Shown: piece after piece, positions 1-8,800 of the stretch | Position numbering within the stretch: position 1 is the first letter of the stretch | Layout: each line of letters opens with the position of its first letter | Translations under genes and position numbers: made by a program | Assembly (NCBI GenBank): GCA_050013795.1 | Contig: JBEKEO010000097.1 | Coordinates: forward strand, 1 to 10,150 | Source: CAWHOW01 sp050013795 | GTDB lineage: Bacteria > Bacteroidota > Bacteroidia > Bacteroidales > CG2-30-32-10 | DNA: 10,150 bases | Reading direction: 5' to 3' | The notes under the pieces: generated by a model | The model's input: the letters and a program-made list of their open reading frames with translations, nothing else | Told to the model about the DNA's origin: nothing | Database searches by the model: none

Positions 1-62
1 AATAAAAATTATTTTAAAAGTATATAAAGTATTAAGATTAAACACACACAAAATTTAAACAA

Positions 63-2084
63 ATGAAAACGAATTTTATTAAATTATTTTTTGCAGTATT
101 CTGTTCAACAATTGTATCAGGCGCCTTTGCACAGGTAATTAGCGGAGCAATACCAAAAGGAAACGATGACCCGGTATTACTTACTGTTGCCGGAGAAAAA
201 GTTACAAGGTCTGAATTTCTTAATGTTTACAATAAGAATAACCTGAAAAAGGATGTGATTGATAAAAAATCACTCGAAGAATATCTTGATTTGTACATTA
301 ATTTCAAATTAAAAGTAAAAGAAGCTGAATCGCTTGGAATGGATACGGCTTCTTCTTTCAAAACGGAACTTGCCGGTTACAGGAAACAGCTTGCACAACC
401 CTACCTGATGGATAAAGAAGTAAATGAAAAATTATTGCAGGAAGCATATAACAGGATGCAGTGGGATATCAGGGCAAGCCATATACTTGTTAAAGTTAGC
501 GCTAACGCTTCACCTGCAGATACATTAAAAGCGTATAAAAAAATAATGGAAATACGCGACAGTATTGTAAAAAAAGGAAAAGATTTTAGTAAAATGGCTA
601 TTGCTTATTCTGATGATCTTTCAGCACGCGACCAAACCCAGACAGGAAACCGCCCCGCCAGTAAAGGAAATGCCGGCGACCTGGGATATTTTACAGCCCT
701 TGACCTTATATATTCGTTTGAAACAGCTGCATACAATACCAAGGTTGGCGAAGTATCAATGCCGGTAAGAACAGATTTTGGTTATCATTTAGTAAAAGTT
801 ACCGACAGAAAACCGGCTATGGGGAAAGTTCAGGCAGCGCATATCCTGATTACCTTTCCTGCTAATTCTACCGCAGTTGATTCGGCAAAATGCAAAGCTA
901 AAATCAACGAGATTTATGATAAGATAAAAGGCGGAGCTACATTTGAAGATATGGCAAAACAATTTTCCGACGATAAAGCTTCGGCTACAAAAGGCGGTGT
1001 TATTGCCTGGTTTGGTGTAAACAGGATGGTCCCTGAATTTATTGTTGCTGTCAGCAAGCTTAAGAAAGGCGAAATTTCGTTACCGGTACAAACGATGTAT
1101 GGCTGGCATATCATTAAAATGCTGGACAGGAAAGAAATTGCTCCTTTCGATTCTATTAAATCCGATTTGAAAACAAAAATAGCGAAAGATTCGCGCGCTA
1201 ATAAATCAAAAGAGGTAATGGTTGATAAGATAAAGAAAGAATACGGCTTTAAAGATGACCCGACTGCCCTTGCTGATTTTAATAAAGTTGTTGACGACAG
1301 CATTTTCCTTGGTAAATGGAAAGCAACAAAAGCAAAAGATCTTACCAAAAATTTGTGTTCTTTCGGAGATAAGAAATATGGCCAGCAGGATTTTGCTAAA
1401 TATTTAGCTGCTCACCAGTCATCAAAAACCAATAAAGAAGATATTTCTTTTTATATTAACGGAATGTATAAACAGTTTATTGATGAGTCTGCTATCAATT
1501 ATGAAGATGGTATGCTGGAAACCAAATATCCGGAATTCAAATCACTGATGAAAGAATATAGGGACGGCATATTGTTGTTTGAGCTCACAGATGAAAAGGT
1601 TTGGTCAAAAGCAGTAAAAGATACAGTAGGATTGAAAGCGTTTTATGACAAAAACAAACAGAACTATATGTGGGATAACAGGCTTGATGCCGGCATTTAT
1701 ACCTGTTCAAATGCTAAAGTAGCTAAAGCTACTCACAAGCTATTGAAAAAAGGTAAGCTTTTGAATGATGAAATATTAAAAGAGATAAATAAAACCTCTC
1801 AACTTGATCTTAAAATTGAATCCGGAAAATTCTTAAAGAAAGATAATCCTTTGATTGACTCAATTCCATGGGTGGAAGGAATTACTAAAGATATTGTGAA
1901 AAATGGTTCAGTGGTTTTTGTTAAAGTGAATAAAGTAATTCCAAAAGAACCAAAATCTCTGGCTGAAGCAAAAGGTATGGTAACTGCTGATTACCAAACA
2001 TATCTCGAGAAGGAATGGATAGAGTCCCTGAAGAAAAAATACACTGTTGAGGTGAATAAAGCTGTATTCTCTACAATAAAATAG
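63..2084 (+). CDS. Periplasmic SurA/PrsA-like peptidylprolyl isomerase with two parvulin domains
   Basis: Predicted exported foldase of 673 residues that would assist folding of periplasmic and outer-membrane proteins. Residues 1-23 form a signal peptide (basic start, hydrophobic core, AFA before Q24). Residues about 36-130 are a helical SurA-N-like chaperone part. The first parvulin domain spans about 135-250, opening with ASHIL (138-142) and closing with FGYHLVKV (239-246); it has an extra loop of about ten residues near 190-200. The second spans about 255-355, with AAHIL (258-262) and YGWHIIKM (346-353). Both domains keep both family histidines. The remaining 300 or so residues are charged, probably helical, and not assigned to a family. 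The protein is much longer than E. coli SurA (428 residues). The ATG at 63 is preceded by an A-rich leader without a Shine-Dalgarno sequence and gives a complete signal peptide. It is first in a series of three related genes, but a hairpin follows it. The family call is firm; the substrates are unknown. Confidence 0.93.
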   Translation: MKTNFIKLFFAVFCSTIVSGAFAQVISGAIPKGNDDPVLLTVAGEKVTRSEFLNVYNKNNLKKDVIDKKSLEEYLDLYINFKLKVKEAESLGMDTASSFKTELAGYRKQLAQPYLMDKEVNEKLLQEAYNRMQWDIRASHILVKVSANASPADTLKAYKKIMEIRDSIVKKGKDFSKMAIAYSDDLSARDQTQTGNRPASKGNAGDLGYFTALDLIYSFETAAYNTKVGEVSMPVRTDFGYHLVKVTDRKPAMGKVQAAHILITFPANSTAVDSAKCKAKINEIYDKIKGGATFEDMAKQFSDDKASATKGGVIAWFGVNRMVPEFIVAVSKLKKGEISLPVQTMYGWHIIKMLDRKEIAPFDSIKSDLKTKIAKDSRANKSKEVMVDKIKKEYGFKDDPTALADFNKVVDDSIFLGKWKATKAKDLTKNLCSFGDKKYGQQDFAKYLAAHQSSKTNKEDISFYINGMYKQFIDESAINYEDGMLETKYPEFKSLMKEYRDGILLFELTDEKVWSKAVKDTVGLKAFYDKNKQNYMWDNRLDAGIYTCSNAKVAKATHKLLKKGKLLNDEILKEINKTSQLDLKIESGKFLKKDNPLIDSIPWVEGITKDIVKNGSVVFVKVNKVIPKEPKSLAEAKGMVTADYQTYLEKEWIESLKKKYTVEVNKAVFSTIK

Positions 2085-2104
2085 TTTTTTTTCAGTTAAT
2101 AATG

Positions 2105-2153
2105 ATAAAAAGTTAAATTGCTTTTAATTAAAAGAAGCTCTTTAACTTTTTAT
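2105..2153 (+). terminator. Perfect 13-bp inverted repeat, possible terminator or attenuator
   Basis: ATAAAAAGTTAAA (2105-2117) is matched exactly by its reverse complement at 2141-2153, and a short T run (2154-2157) follows. The 23-nt loop contains a self-complementary stretch, CTTTTAATTAAAAG (2121-2134), able to form a small inner hairpin. It lies 20 nt after the stop of the first foldase gene and about 30 nt before the next start. The stem is AT-rich, so its strength as an intrinsic terminator is uncertain; it could instead attenuate read-through or stabilise the upstream mRNA. Confidence 0.5.
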
Positions 2154-2185
2154 TTTTCATAAGGCTACCTAAAGTTGTTTTACAA

Positions 2186-3025
2186 GTGAAATATTTTTTA
2201 CTCATATTCCTTTCAATTTATTTAATATCCTGCGGATCATCTGGTAAAAAAGAAGAAGGCATTTTAGCAAAAGTATATAATGAATATTTATTCAAGACTG
2301 ACCTAATCGGACTTGTCCCTTCCAGTACTTCTTCAAAAGACAGTATTTCCATAGTAAAGAAATATATTAACAACTGGATAAAACAAAAGCTTGTTATTCA
2401 TAATGCTGAAAGTAACTTATCATCGAAACAGAAAGATTTTAAAAAACAGCTAAATGACTATAGAAATTCGCTTATTGTTTTCGTTTATGAAAAAGAACTT
2501 GTAAGGCAAAAGCTTGATACAACAGTTACTGATGAAGATATAAAATCTTATTATGAAAAAAATAAAAATAATTTCTTACTGAAAGATAATATCGTGAAAG
2601 TATGGTATGTTAAAATGCCGCTGAAATCAAATTATTCACTTACAGTGGAGAATTTATATAAGTTAGAAACTCCGCAGGCAAGACAAAAACTTGAAGAATA
2701 TTGTAAGAAATATGCAGTAAATTCTTATCTTGATGATTCAACGTGGCTGTATTTCAATGACCTTTTAAAAGAGATTCCAATCAAAACGTATAACCAGGAG
2801 GATTACCTGAAATTCCACAGGTATATTGAAATGGATGATTCTTTATATTCGTATTATGTTAATATTAAGGGATTTCAAATAAAGGAAAGCCTTTCTCCTT
2901 TAAATTTTGAAAAAGAAAACATAAGACAAATTATTCTGAACAAACGTAAATTAATGCTTATAGAAGATATGCAGAATGAAATATTTAAAGAAGCATTAAA
3001 GAATAATGATTTTGAAATATATTGA
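2186..3025 (+). CDS. SurA/PrsA-like lipoprotein without a recognisable parvulin core
   Basis: Protein of 279 residues. Residues 1-15 form a short signal peptide ending in the lipobox LISC, with Cys16 as the expected lipid anchor, so it should sit in the inner or outer membrane facing the periplasm. Residues about 27-125 resemble the helical N-terminal part of SurA/PrsA proteins (KKYINNWIKQKLVIHNAE at 58-75). Where a parvulin domain should begin, the sequence reads IVKVWYVKMP (136-145) with no HIL motif, and the segment before the C-terminal helix (about 222-232) has no FGYH motif. The C-terminal helix with IRQIILNKRKLMLIEDM (246-262) is typical of Bacteroidetes parvulin-family proteins. It therefore looks like a foldase that kept the chaperone parts and lost catalysis. 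The start is GTG at 2186, chosen because translation from it yields a complete lipoprotein signal; I saw no better in-frame ATG upstream. It is flanked by two parvulin genes, which supports a shared role. Confidence 0.85.
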   Translation: MKYFLLIFLSIYLISCGSSGKKEEGILAKVYNEYLFKTDLIGLVPSSTSSKDSISIVKKYINNWIKQKLVIHNAESNLSSKQKDFKKQLNDYRNSLIVFVYEKELVRQKLDTTVTDEDIKSYYEKNKNNFLLKDNIVKVWYVKMPLKSNYSLTVENLYKLETPQARQKLEEYCKKYAVNSYLDDSTWLYFNDLLKEIPIKTYNQEDYLKFHRYIEMDDSLYSYYVNIKGFQIKESLSPLNFEKENIRQIILNKRKLMLIEDMQNEIFKEALKNNDFEIY

Positions 3026-3092
3026 ACCTTATAAAAGTATTTATTAAAATAAAATAAAAGGGAAAAGAAACATCGACATTTAATTCAAACAA

Positions 3093-4433
3093 ATGAAAAA
3101 ATTCATACTATTTCTTACATTGTTTTTTATAGCAGGAATAAGGCTTTCACAGTCACAGAACAAAGTCATCGACCAGGTAGTAGCTATTGTAGGTAGACAC
3201 ATGATTATGCAATCGGATATTGAAAACCAGTATCTCCAATATGTAATGCAAGGTTATAATAAAACCGACAGTAATTTTAAATGCAATCTGCTTGAACAAA
3301 CACTTTATGAGAAATTGCTTTTAAATCAAGCAGAAGTAGACAGTTTAACGGTTTCTGAATCCCAAATTGAATCAGATCTTGACCGCAGAATAAAATATTT
3401 TTCAAAGCAGATGGGAGGAGACGAACAACTTGAAAAATATTATAATAAATCTATTCCACAAATAAAAGAAGATTTCCGTGATGTTATCAAAAACCAGTTG
3501 CTTCAGCAAAACATGGAATCGAAGATCACTGAAAAAATAAAAGTAACACCTTCCGAAGTGAAAAAGTTTTTTAACAATTTACCTAAAGACAGTGTTCCTA
3601 CTGTAAGTTCGAAGGTAGAAGTTGGTGAGATTGTTATTGGTCCCAAGGTGAATGAAGAAGAAAAAAATAAAGCAAAAGATAAGCTTTCGGCTATTCGCGA
3701 CAGAATTGTTAAAGGCGAAGATTTTGCTACGCTTGCAGTTCTTTATTCCGAAGATGAGGGAACTGCTTCTAAAGGCGGTGAACTTGGTTTCACAGACAGG
3801 GGAGAACTTGACCCGGCTTTTGCCGCTGCCGCATTCAAGCTGAAAGCCAATGAAATATCTCCTATCATTCAATCGCAGTTCGGATACCATATCATTCAAC
3901 TTATTGAAAGGAGAGGTGAAAAGATCAATGTTAGACATATACTTATCAGACCGAAAGTGGCTACAGAAGACCTGCTTAACGCAAAATTAAAGCTCGATAC
4001 TATTTATTCCCTGATCAAAGCCGATTCCATTACATTTGAAAAAGCTGCATTGAAATATTCCAGTGATCCTTCACGAACAAACGGAGGTTTAATGATTAAT
4101 CCTGAATCAGGATCTTCTAAATTCGAACCCGATCAATTAGATCAATCTGTATTCTTTGTGGTTGATAAGCTTAAGGTTGGGGAATTTTCGAAACCTGTTC
4201 CGATGAAGACCGATGACGGAAAGCAGGCATACAGGATATTGTATCTTAAATCGCGGACAGAACCGCATCGTGCTAATATGAAGGATGATTACGATTTTAT
4301 TCAGCAGGCAGCATTAAAGCAAAAGCAAAGTAAAGCTTCACAGGAATGGGTTAAAAAAGAAGCAGCAGTCACTTATATTCACATTGCCGACGAATATAAA
4401 GACTGTAAGTTCAATTATCATTGGTTTAATTAA
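3093..4433 (+). CDS. surA: SurA-like periplasmic peptidylprolyl isomerase/chaperone
   Basis: Predicted periplasmic chaperone of 446 residues, close in length and layout to SurA: signal peptide (1 to about 22, cleaved near SQS), helical N-terminal chaperone part (about 24-170, opening with VIDQVVAIVGRHMIMQSDIE-type sequence), two parvulin domains and a C-terminal helical tail. The first parvulin domain (about 174-272) ends in FGYHIIQL (263-270), but its first strand reads VGEIVIG (177-183) where HIL is expected. The second (about 278-386) begins with VRHILI (280-285) but ends in AYRILYL (379-385), with arginine in place of the usual second histidine. Each domain thus lacks one of the two conserved histidines, so isomerase activity may be weak and chaperoning the main role. 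The gene starts 67 nt after the lipoprotein gene and its stop lies 12 nt before the MoxR start, so these are probably co-transcribed. The symbol rests on architecture, not proven orthology. Confidence 0.9.
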   Translation: MKKFILFLTLFFIAGIRLSQSQNKVIDQVVAIVGRHMIMQSDIENQYLQYVMQGYNKTDSNFKCNLLEQTLYEKLLLNQAEVDSLTVSESQIESDLDRRIKYFSKQMGGDEQLEKYYNKSIPQIKEDFRDVIKNQLLQQNMESKITEKIKVTPSEVKKFFNNLPKDSVPTVSSKVEVGEIVIGPKVNEEEKNKAKDKLSAIRDRIVKGEDFATLAVLYSEDEGTASKGGELGFTDRGELDPAFAAAAFKLKANEISPIIQSQFGYHIIQLIERRGEKINVRHILIRPKVATEDLLNAKLKLDTIYSLIKADSITFEKAALKYSSDPSRTNGGLMINPESGSSKFEPDQLDQSVFFVVDKLKVGEFSKPVPMKTDDGKQAYRILYLKSRTEPHRANMKDDYDFIQQAALKQKQSKASQEWVKKEAAVTYIHIADEYKDCKFNYHWFN

Positions 4434-4445
4434 GAATGTACAGCT

Positions 4446-5411
4446 ATGCAGTTTAAATCGGATGTTGAGGCAGTAGATGCTTTGGTTGAGAAATATAAAG
4501 CATTAAAAAACGAGGTTGCCAAAGTAATAGTAGGGCAGGATGATATTGTAAAAAGCCTTATCATTTGTATATTCAGCAAAGGGCATTGTTTGCTGGTAGG
4601 GGTGCCGGGACTTGCAAAGACCCTGATGGTGAATACCCTTGCCAAAGCCCTCGGACTTTCATACAGCCGCATTCAGTTTACTCCCGACCTGATGCCTTCG
4701 GATATTATTGGCACTGAAATTCTTGACGAGTCGCGGAAATTTAGGTTCATTAAAGGTCCGGTATTTGCCAATGTGATACTTGCCGACGAAATTAACCGCA
4801 CGCCTCCTAAAACACAATCGGCTTTGCTTGAAGCCATGCAGGAAAAAGCCGTTACTGCGGCAGGAAATACGTATAAACTCGATGAGCCCTTTTTTGTTCT
4901 TGCCACTCAAAACCCCATTGAACAGGAAGGGACATACCCGCTTCCCGAAGCCCAGCTCGACAGGTTTATGTTTAATGTATGGCTTGATTACCCTTCGTTC
5001 GATGAAGAAATAAATATTGTAAAAGCCACCACATCGGGGCTTGAACCTAAAGTAAACATGGTGCTTGCAAAAGAAGAAATACTAGCTTACCAGGATGTGC
5101 TGAATAAAATACCTGTAACCGACAATGTACTTCAGTATGCCGTGAATCTTGCGGTTAAAACGCGACCCAATACCGAGAAATCTCATCCGCTGGCGAATGA
5201 TTATCTTTCGTGGGGAGCAGGACCACGCGCTTCACAGTACCTGATAATAGGAGCGAAAGCCCATGCCGTTATCAGCGGGAAATATTCACCGGATATAGAA
5301 GATGTAAAAGCTGTGGCTGTTCCGGTTCTTCGCCACCGCATAGTGCGTAATTACAAGGCCGAAGCCGAAGGTATTACCGCCGAAAAAATTGTTGCTGAAT
5401 TTTTGAAGTAA
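4446..5411 (+). CDS. moxR: MoxR-family AAA+ ATPase
   Basis: Cytoplasmic ATPase of 321 residues, the usual length for the MoxR family, which acts as a chaperone-like motor in assembly or maturation of other proteins and envelope functions. Visible motifs are Walker A GVPGLAKT (52-59), Walker B VILADEINR (110-118), sensor 1 ATQNP (153-157), followed by the family hallmark EGTYPLPEAQLDRF (161-174), and a sensor-2 region WGAGPRASQYL near 256-266. The start at 4446 lies 12 nt after the stop of the SurA-like gene and places the conserved IVGQDD motif at 28-33 as in other family members. MoxR genes in Bacteroidetes commonly precede a DUF58 gene and von Willebrand factor-type genes; here 414 nt of non-coding DNA and an unrelated surface-protein gene follow. 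The target is therefore unknown; linkage to periplasmic foldases suggests an envelope role. Translation would be coupled or nearly so to the upstream gene. Confidence 0.95.
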   Translation: MQFKSDVEAVDALVEKYKALKNEVAKVIVGQDDIVKSLIICIFSKGHCLLVGVPGLAKTLMVNTLAKALGLSYSRIQFTPDLMPSDIIGTEILDESRKFRFIKGPVFANVILADEINRTPPKTQSALLEAMQEKAVTAAGNTYKLDEPFFVLATQNPIEQEGTYPLPEAQLDRFMFNVWLDYPSFDEEINIVKATTSGLEPKVNMVLAKEEILAYQDVLNKIPVTDNVLQYAVNLAVKTRPNTEKSHPLANDYLSWGAGPRASQYLIIGAKAHAVISGKYSPDIEDVKAVAVPVLRHRIVRNYKAEAEGITAEKIVAEFLK

Positions 5412-5415
5412 ATTT

Positions 5416-5595
5416 TTATAGCAAAACCAACAAACAATTCAATTTCACGTTGTTATGCGATGATTTTGCTTCATTTTTTAATGAAGACCCCTTTGCATAA
5501 GCCACAAATGCGGGCTTCAATGTAATGAATGCACATGCATTTATGGCAAATGTTGATGCATTTATGCCCAATGCTGATGCAAATATAACACCCAT
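5416..5595 (-). CDS. Possible small ORF of 59 residues over the 21-bp repeat
   Basis: On the minus strand an ATG at 5595 opens a frame of 59 codons ending with TAA at 5418-5416, just beyond the moxR stop. The peptide begins MGVIFASALGINASTF and its first half shows a heptad pattern rich in Ala, Phe, Ser and Asn (units such as INASTFA and INACAFI), a direct result of the 21-bp DNA period. The second half is basic and polar and ends in a hydrophobic CLLVLL. I recognise no family. Open frames also occur on the opposite strand of the same repeat, so the openness may simply reflect a stop-free repeat. There is no convincing promoter or start signal. Convergent orientation to moxR would make it the only minus-strand gene in the window. 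Best regarded as unproven. Confidence 0.2.
   Translation of the reverse strand: MGVIFASALGINASTFAINACAFITLKPAFVAYAKGSSLKNEAKSSHNNVKLNCLLVLL
5469..5486. other. Hairpin downstream of moxR
   Basis: CTTCATT (5469-5475) and AATGAAG (5480-5486) form a 7-bp stem around a TTTT loop. An outer pair, TTATGC (5453-5458) and GCATAA (5495-5500), could extend the fold. There is no T run after the stem on the + strand, so an intrinsic terminator for moxR is only a weak possibility. The hairpin also lies inside the minus-strand small ORF. Confidence 0.3.
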
Positions 5596-5653
5596 TGAAA
5601 CAAATGGAGCAAACGCACGTTAAAAAGTAGCGCCCCCAGATGCACTTATGGTT
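5507..5653. repeat. Decaying 21-bp-period tandem repeat
   Basis: Successive 21-nt units begin at 5507, 5528, 5549, 5570, 5591, 5612 and 5633. The clearest three (5528-5590) share the pattern AATGnnGATGCAnnTATn; GATGCATTTATG at 5555 has a close match, GATGCACTTATG, at 5639, exactly 84 nt (four periods) later. Units at 5591 and 5612 are badly degraded, and the one at 5507 shares mainly its first bases. A plus-strand frame (5525-5623, 32 codons plus stop, beginning MNAHAFMANVDAFM) and a minus-strand frame both run through it. There are no unique spacers, so this is not a CRISPR array. Its origin and function are unknown; it could be a relic of replication slippage or a dispersed intergenic element. 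The rest of 5412-5825 is AT-rich and shows no confident gene. Confidence 0.6.
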
Positions 5654-5758
5654 TTTGCAAGCTGTTGATATATTGTTATTAATAATTATTTAAATCAGAG
5701 GCAACATAATAACAAAATATTCGTCTATATAATTAATACAGTTTGTTTTTGTTATTAG

Positions 5759-5766
5759 TATCTTTG
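5759..5766 (+). promoter_or_regulatory. Candidate Bacteroidetes -7 promoter element
   Basis: TATCTTTG matches the phylum's TAnnTTTG -7 consensus exactly and lies 59 nt before the ATG of the large surface-protein gene, with no gene between. A TTTG at 5742-5745 could be the -33 element, but it is only 13 nt upstream, shorter than the usual spacing, so only the -7 part is supported. It implies that the surface-protein gene has its own promoter independent of moxR. Confidence 0.5.
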
Positions 5767-5825
5767 ACAAATGAATTCAGATATATAAAAGCTTTAATAT
5801 CAATTTTTAATAAAATTTATATTTT

Positions 5826-8800
5826 ATGCAGAAAAAAGATATTATATTTCGAAAATTAATAGCAGAAAATCCTTATAAAAAGGATTTTGGTAAAGCAGAA
5901 ATACATCTAAATAAAATCTTCCTCTTTTTATCACTGTGTCTCTTTACCATTTTATTTATCCTTTCCGAAAACAGCATTGCTCAAACCAGATTGAAAGGGA
6001 AAAAGGCGGGAAAACCCACATGGATTACAAGTGATCCGTTTAAAACGGATGTGTTTATTGAGAATTTCGGGCAATTCGATAATTGGGCAACGACAGACGG
6101 CAAGATAAAATATGCCATTGATAAAGCAGACAAAATTTTCTTCACTCCTCATGGATATACCATCAGGGTGGATAAAATTGTTAAAAAGGAAGATGACGAT
6201 TTAGATGAAACAGATTCTGTAAAAGGTTCTGATGCCAAAAATTACGAAAAAGATGATGATGAAAACCGTGTTTTAGAAAAATATACTATACATGTAAATT
6301 GGATGGGAAGCAACCCCGACCCCGAAATTATTGCCAGCGAACCTTCATCCAATTATTATACGTTTGGTGAAAAAGGGTATGAAAATGTAAAAGCAAAAGG
6401 GTATAAAAAAATAATTTATAAAAATCTATATCCCCAGATAGATATTGAATACACTATTCCTGAAAAAGGAGGAATAAAATACAAATTAATATTGCATCCC
6501 GGTGCAGATATCAGCCAGGTTAAAATGCAATATACCGGTGATGTTGAAAATGCCATAAAAGATTTTGAGGGAAATATACTGGTAAATACTCCAGCCGGGG
6601 CAATAGTAGATCATACACCCCAAAGCTATTATATGGAAAACCACGATATTATCCCATCAGCATTTGTATTAAAAGATAATGTAGTTTCATTTAAATTAAA
6701 TGAACCTTCAATTTCCCCGGTAGGGGAGCAAATACCGGAACATAGGTTTCAAACTGTAATAATAGATCCATGGACAACCACACCAACAAGCCTGACTACA
6801 AATAATACCGCTTTTGATATTGATTTTGATAATTTTGGCAATGTCTATGTTTCTGGAGGTTCTAACCCTTATAAATTATCAAAATATTCTATCGCAGGAA
6901 GTTTATTATGGACATTTACCAACCCGGCAGGATGGAGTAGTACCTCCCAAAATGCGTATTCGAAATTTTGCCTGTTACACAATAGCGGAACTTCTTTTAT
7001 TGGCGAAGGCTATACAGGGTTGCCTGCGGGCGCCCGAATAATGAAAATTGATAATGCCGGAAACCTGCAATTTACTTCTCCTTACTTCGGTACAAATGAT
7101 GAAATATGGAGGATGTTCTATAATAACTGCAACAAGAAATTAATAGCATTTGGCGGAGGCACATCAACAACTGATAATATTAAAATTATTGCAGATACTA
7201 ACCTGAGCGGCAGTAGCTCTGCAAATTTCAATGGGGCAATCTGTACATACTGCAATGATGTTGCCTCTGTAGTAATGGATGATAATGGGGATTTTTACGC
7301 TTTACTGACTTCTCTAAGTCAATGTTTAATTGTTGAGGGTATTTTGGCTAAAAGCTTGTTCTCATCAGGTTATACCCCTCCCTGTGCATTTTCAGTAAAC
7401 TCCGGTTATCAATTTGGCGAGGGTAATAATTTTGGAATCCCTGGACTAAACCCTAGTACAAATGTTACTGTCAGAGCAAATGCATTGGCTCTAAACAATA
7501 ATTACATTTTCGGTTATGATGGAAAGACCCTTAACGCATGGAATAAAACAAGTGGCGCTTTATTAGGCTCGGCGGTGGTCAATGCTGGGTACGGATCTGG
7601 AGAAAACCGAACACATGAAGGTATTGCAGTTGATGATTGCAGCAATGTATATGTTGGAGGAACCAACCAGGTTCATGTTTTTGCTTTTAATGGAAGCGTG
7701 TTTACTGCCGCAGCTTCTATTACGACAAATATTCCTAATGAAGTATATGATATACAATTAGACAAAGGAACTGGTATTTTATATGTAGCAGGGCTTGGTT
7801 TTGTCACGGTTGTTCCTGCCAGTGTTACCTGTAACGTAAATCAGCTTATCCTTAATATATCACAAACACCTGGTTTTTGTAATGGTTCGGCAACAGTAAC
7901 TGCAAGCGGAGGGACTATGCCATATACTTATCTATGGAGCAATGGCTCTACCACTAGCAGCATTACAAGTGTTCCGGCCGGATGGTATTATGTTACGGTT
8001 ATGGATAATTCATGTATTAAATTAAAAGGAACAGACAGCGTACTTATTACTTCATCTTTCCCTACCAGCATATGTAATGATACCAGTGTTTGTAATGGCT
8101 CTTCAGTACCTCTTTGGGCTACAGGCGGCGCAACATATACATGGGCGCCTGCCGGTTCATTGAGTAATGCCAATATTGCAAACCCAGTAGCGCACCCGGC
8201 ATCGACCACGACTTATTATGTCACAATATCCAACGGGACATGTAATATACTGGATTCAGTAAAAGTAACAATAAGCCCTGGTCCAAGTGTAACAGTGACC
8301 AATGGGTCAATATGTAACGGGCAGCAGGATACGCTTTTTGCGGGAGGAGCGGCAAGTTATCTCTGGAGTACAGGAAGCACAAATACATATATTGTTGAGA
8401 GCCCTGCTTCTACCACCCCATATACTGTTACCGGAACTACTGCCGGTTGTTCTGCCGCTGTTACCGGCACAATAACGGTCAATCCACTTCCTAATGCACA
8501 AATTACGCCATTTGCTCCAGCCACTTGCGGTTTAAATAATGGCAGTGCGACAGCAACAGGTGGCACGACATATTTGTGGAGTAGCGGACAGACAACGGCA
8601 ACTATTACCCATCTTGCTCCGGGTACCTATAGTGTTACCGTGACAAGTGCGGCAGGATGCTCATCCACGACTTCCGTAATAATAAATAATATTCCCGGAG
8701 GCACAGTAACGGCCACTTCGACAGATGAGAATTGCGGACATGCAAACGGCACAGCATCGTCAACACCTGTCGGAGGTACACCACCTTATACATATTTATG

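Noticed and set aside
2795..2802. Shine-Dalgarno-like AGGAGG inside the lipoprotein gene
   Set aside because: No suitable start codon follows at normal spacing, and Bacteroidetes rarely use such sites; it is a chance match in coding sequence.
3579..3938. Minus-strand ORF of 119 codons inside the SurA-like gene
   Set aside because: It lies wholly inside a gene with clear domains, shows no recognisable motif and has a composition expected of a reverse-frame shadow. The same holds for the minus-strand frame at 914-1348.
5507..5653. Possible CRISPR array
   Set aside because: The period is 21 nt with no distinct spacers, units are imperfect and contiguous, and no cas genes are present.
6814..7041. 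Plus-strand ORF of 75 codons within the surface-protein gene
   Set aside because: It is out of frame with the long continuous frame, has no family resemblance and shows no start signal.
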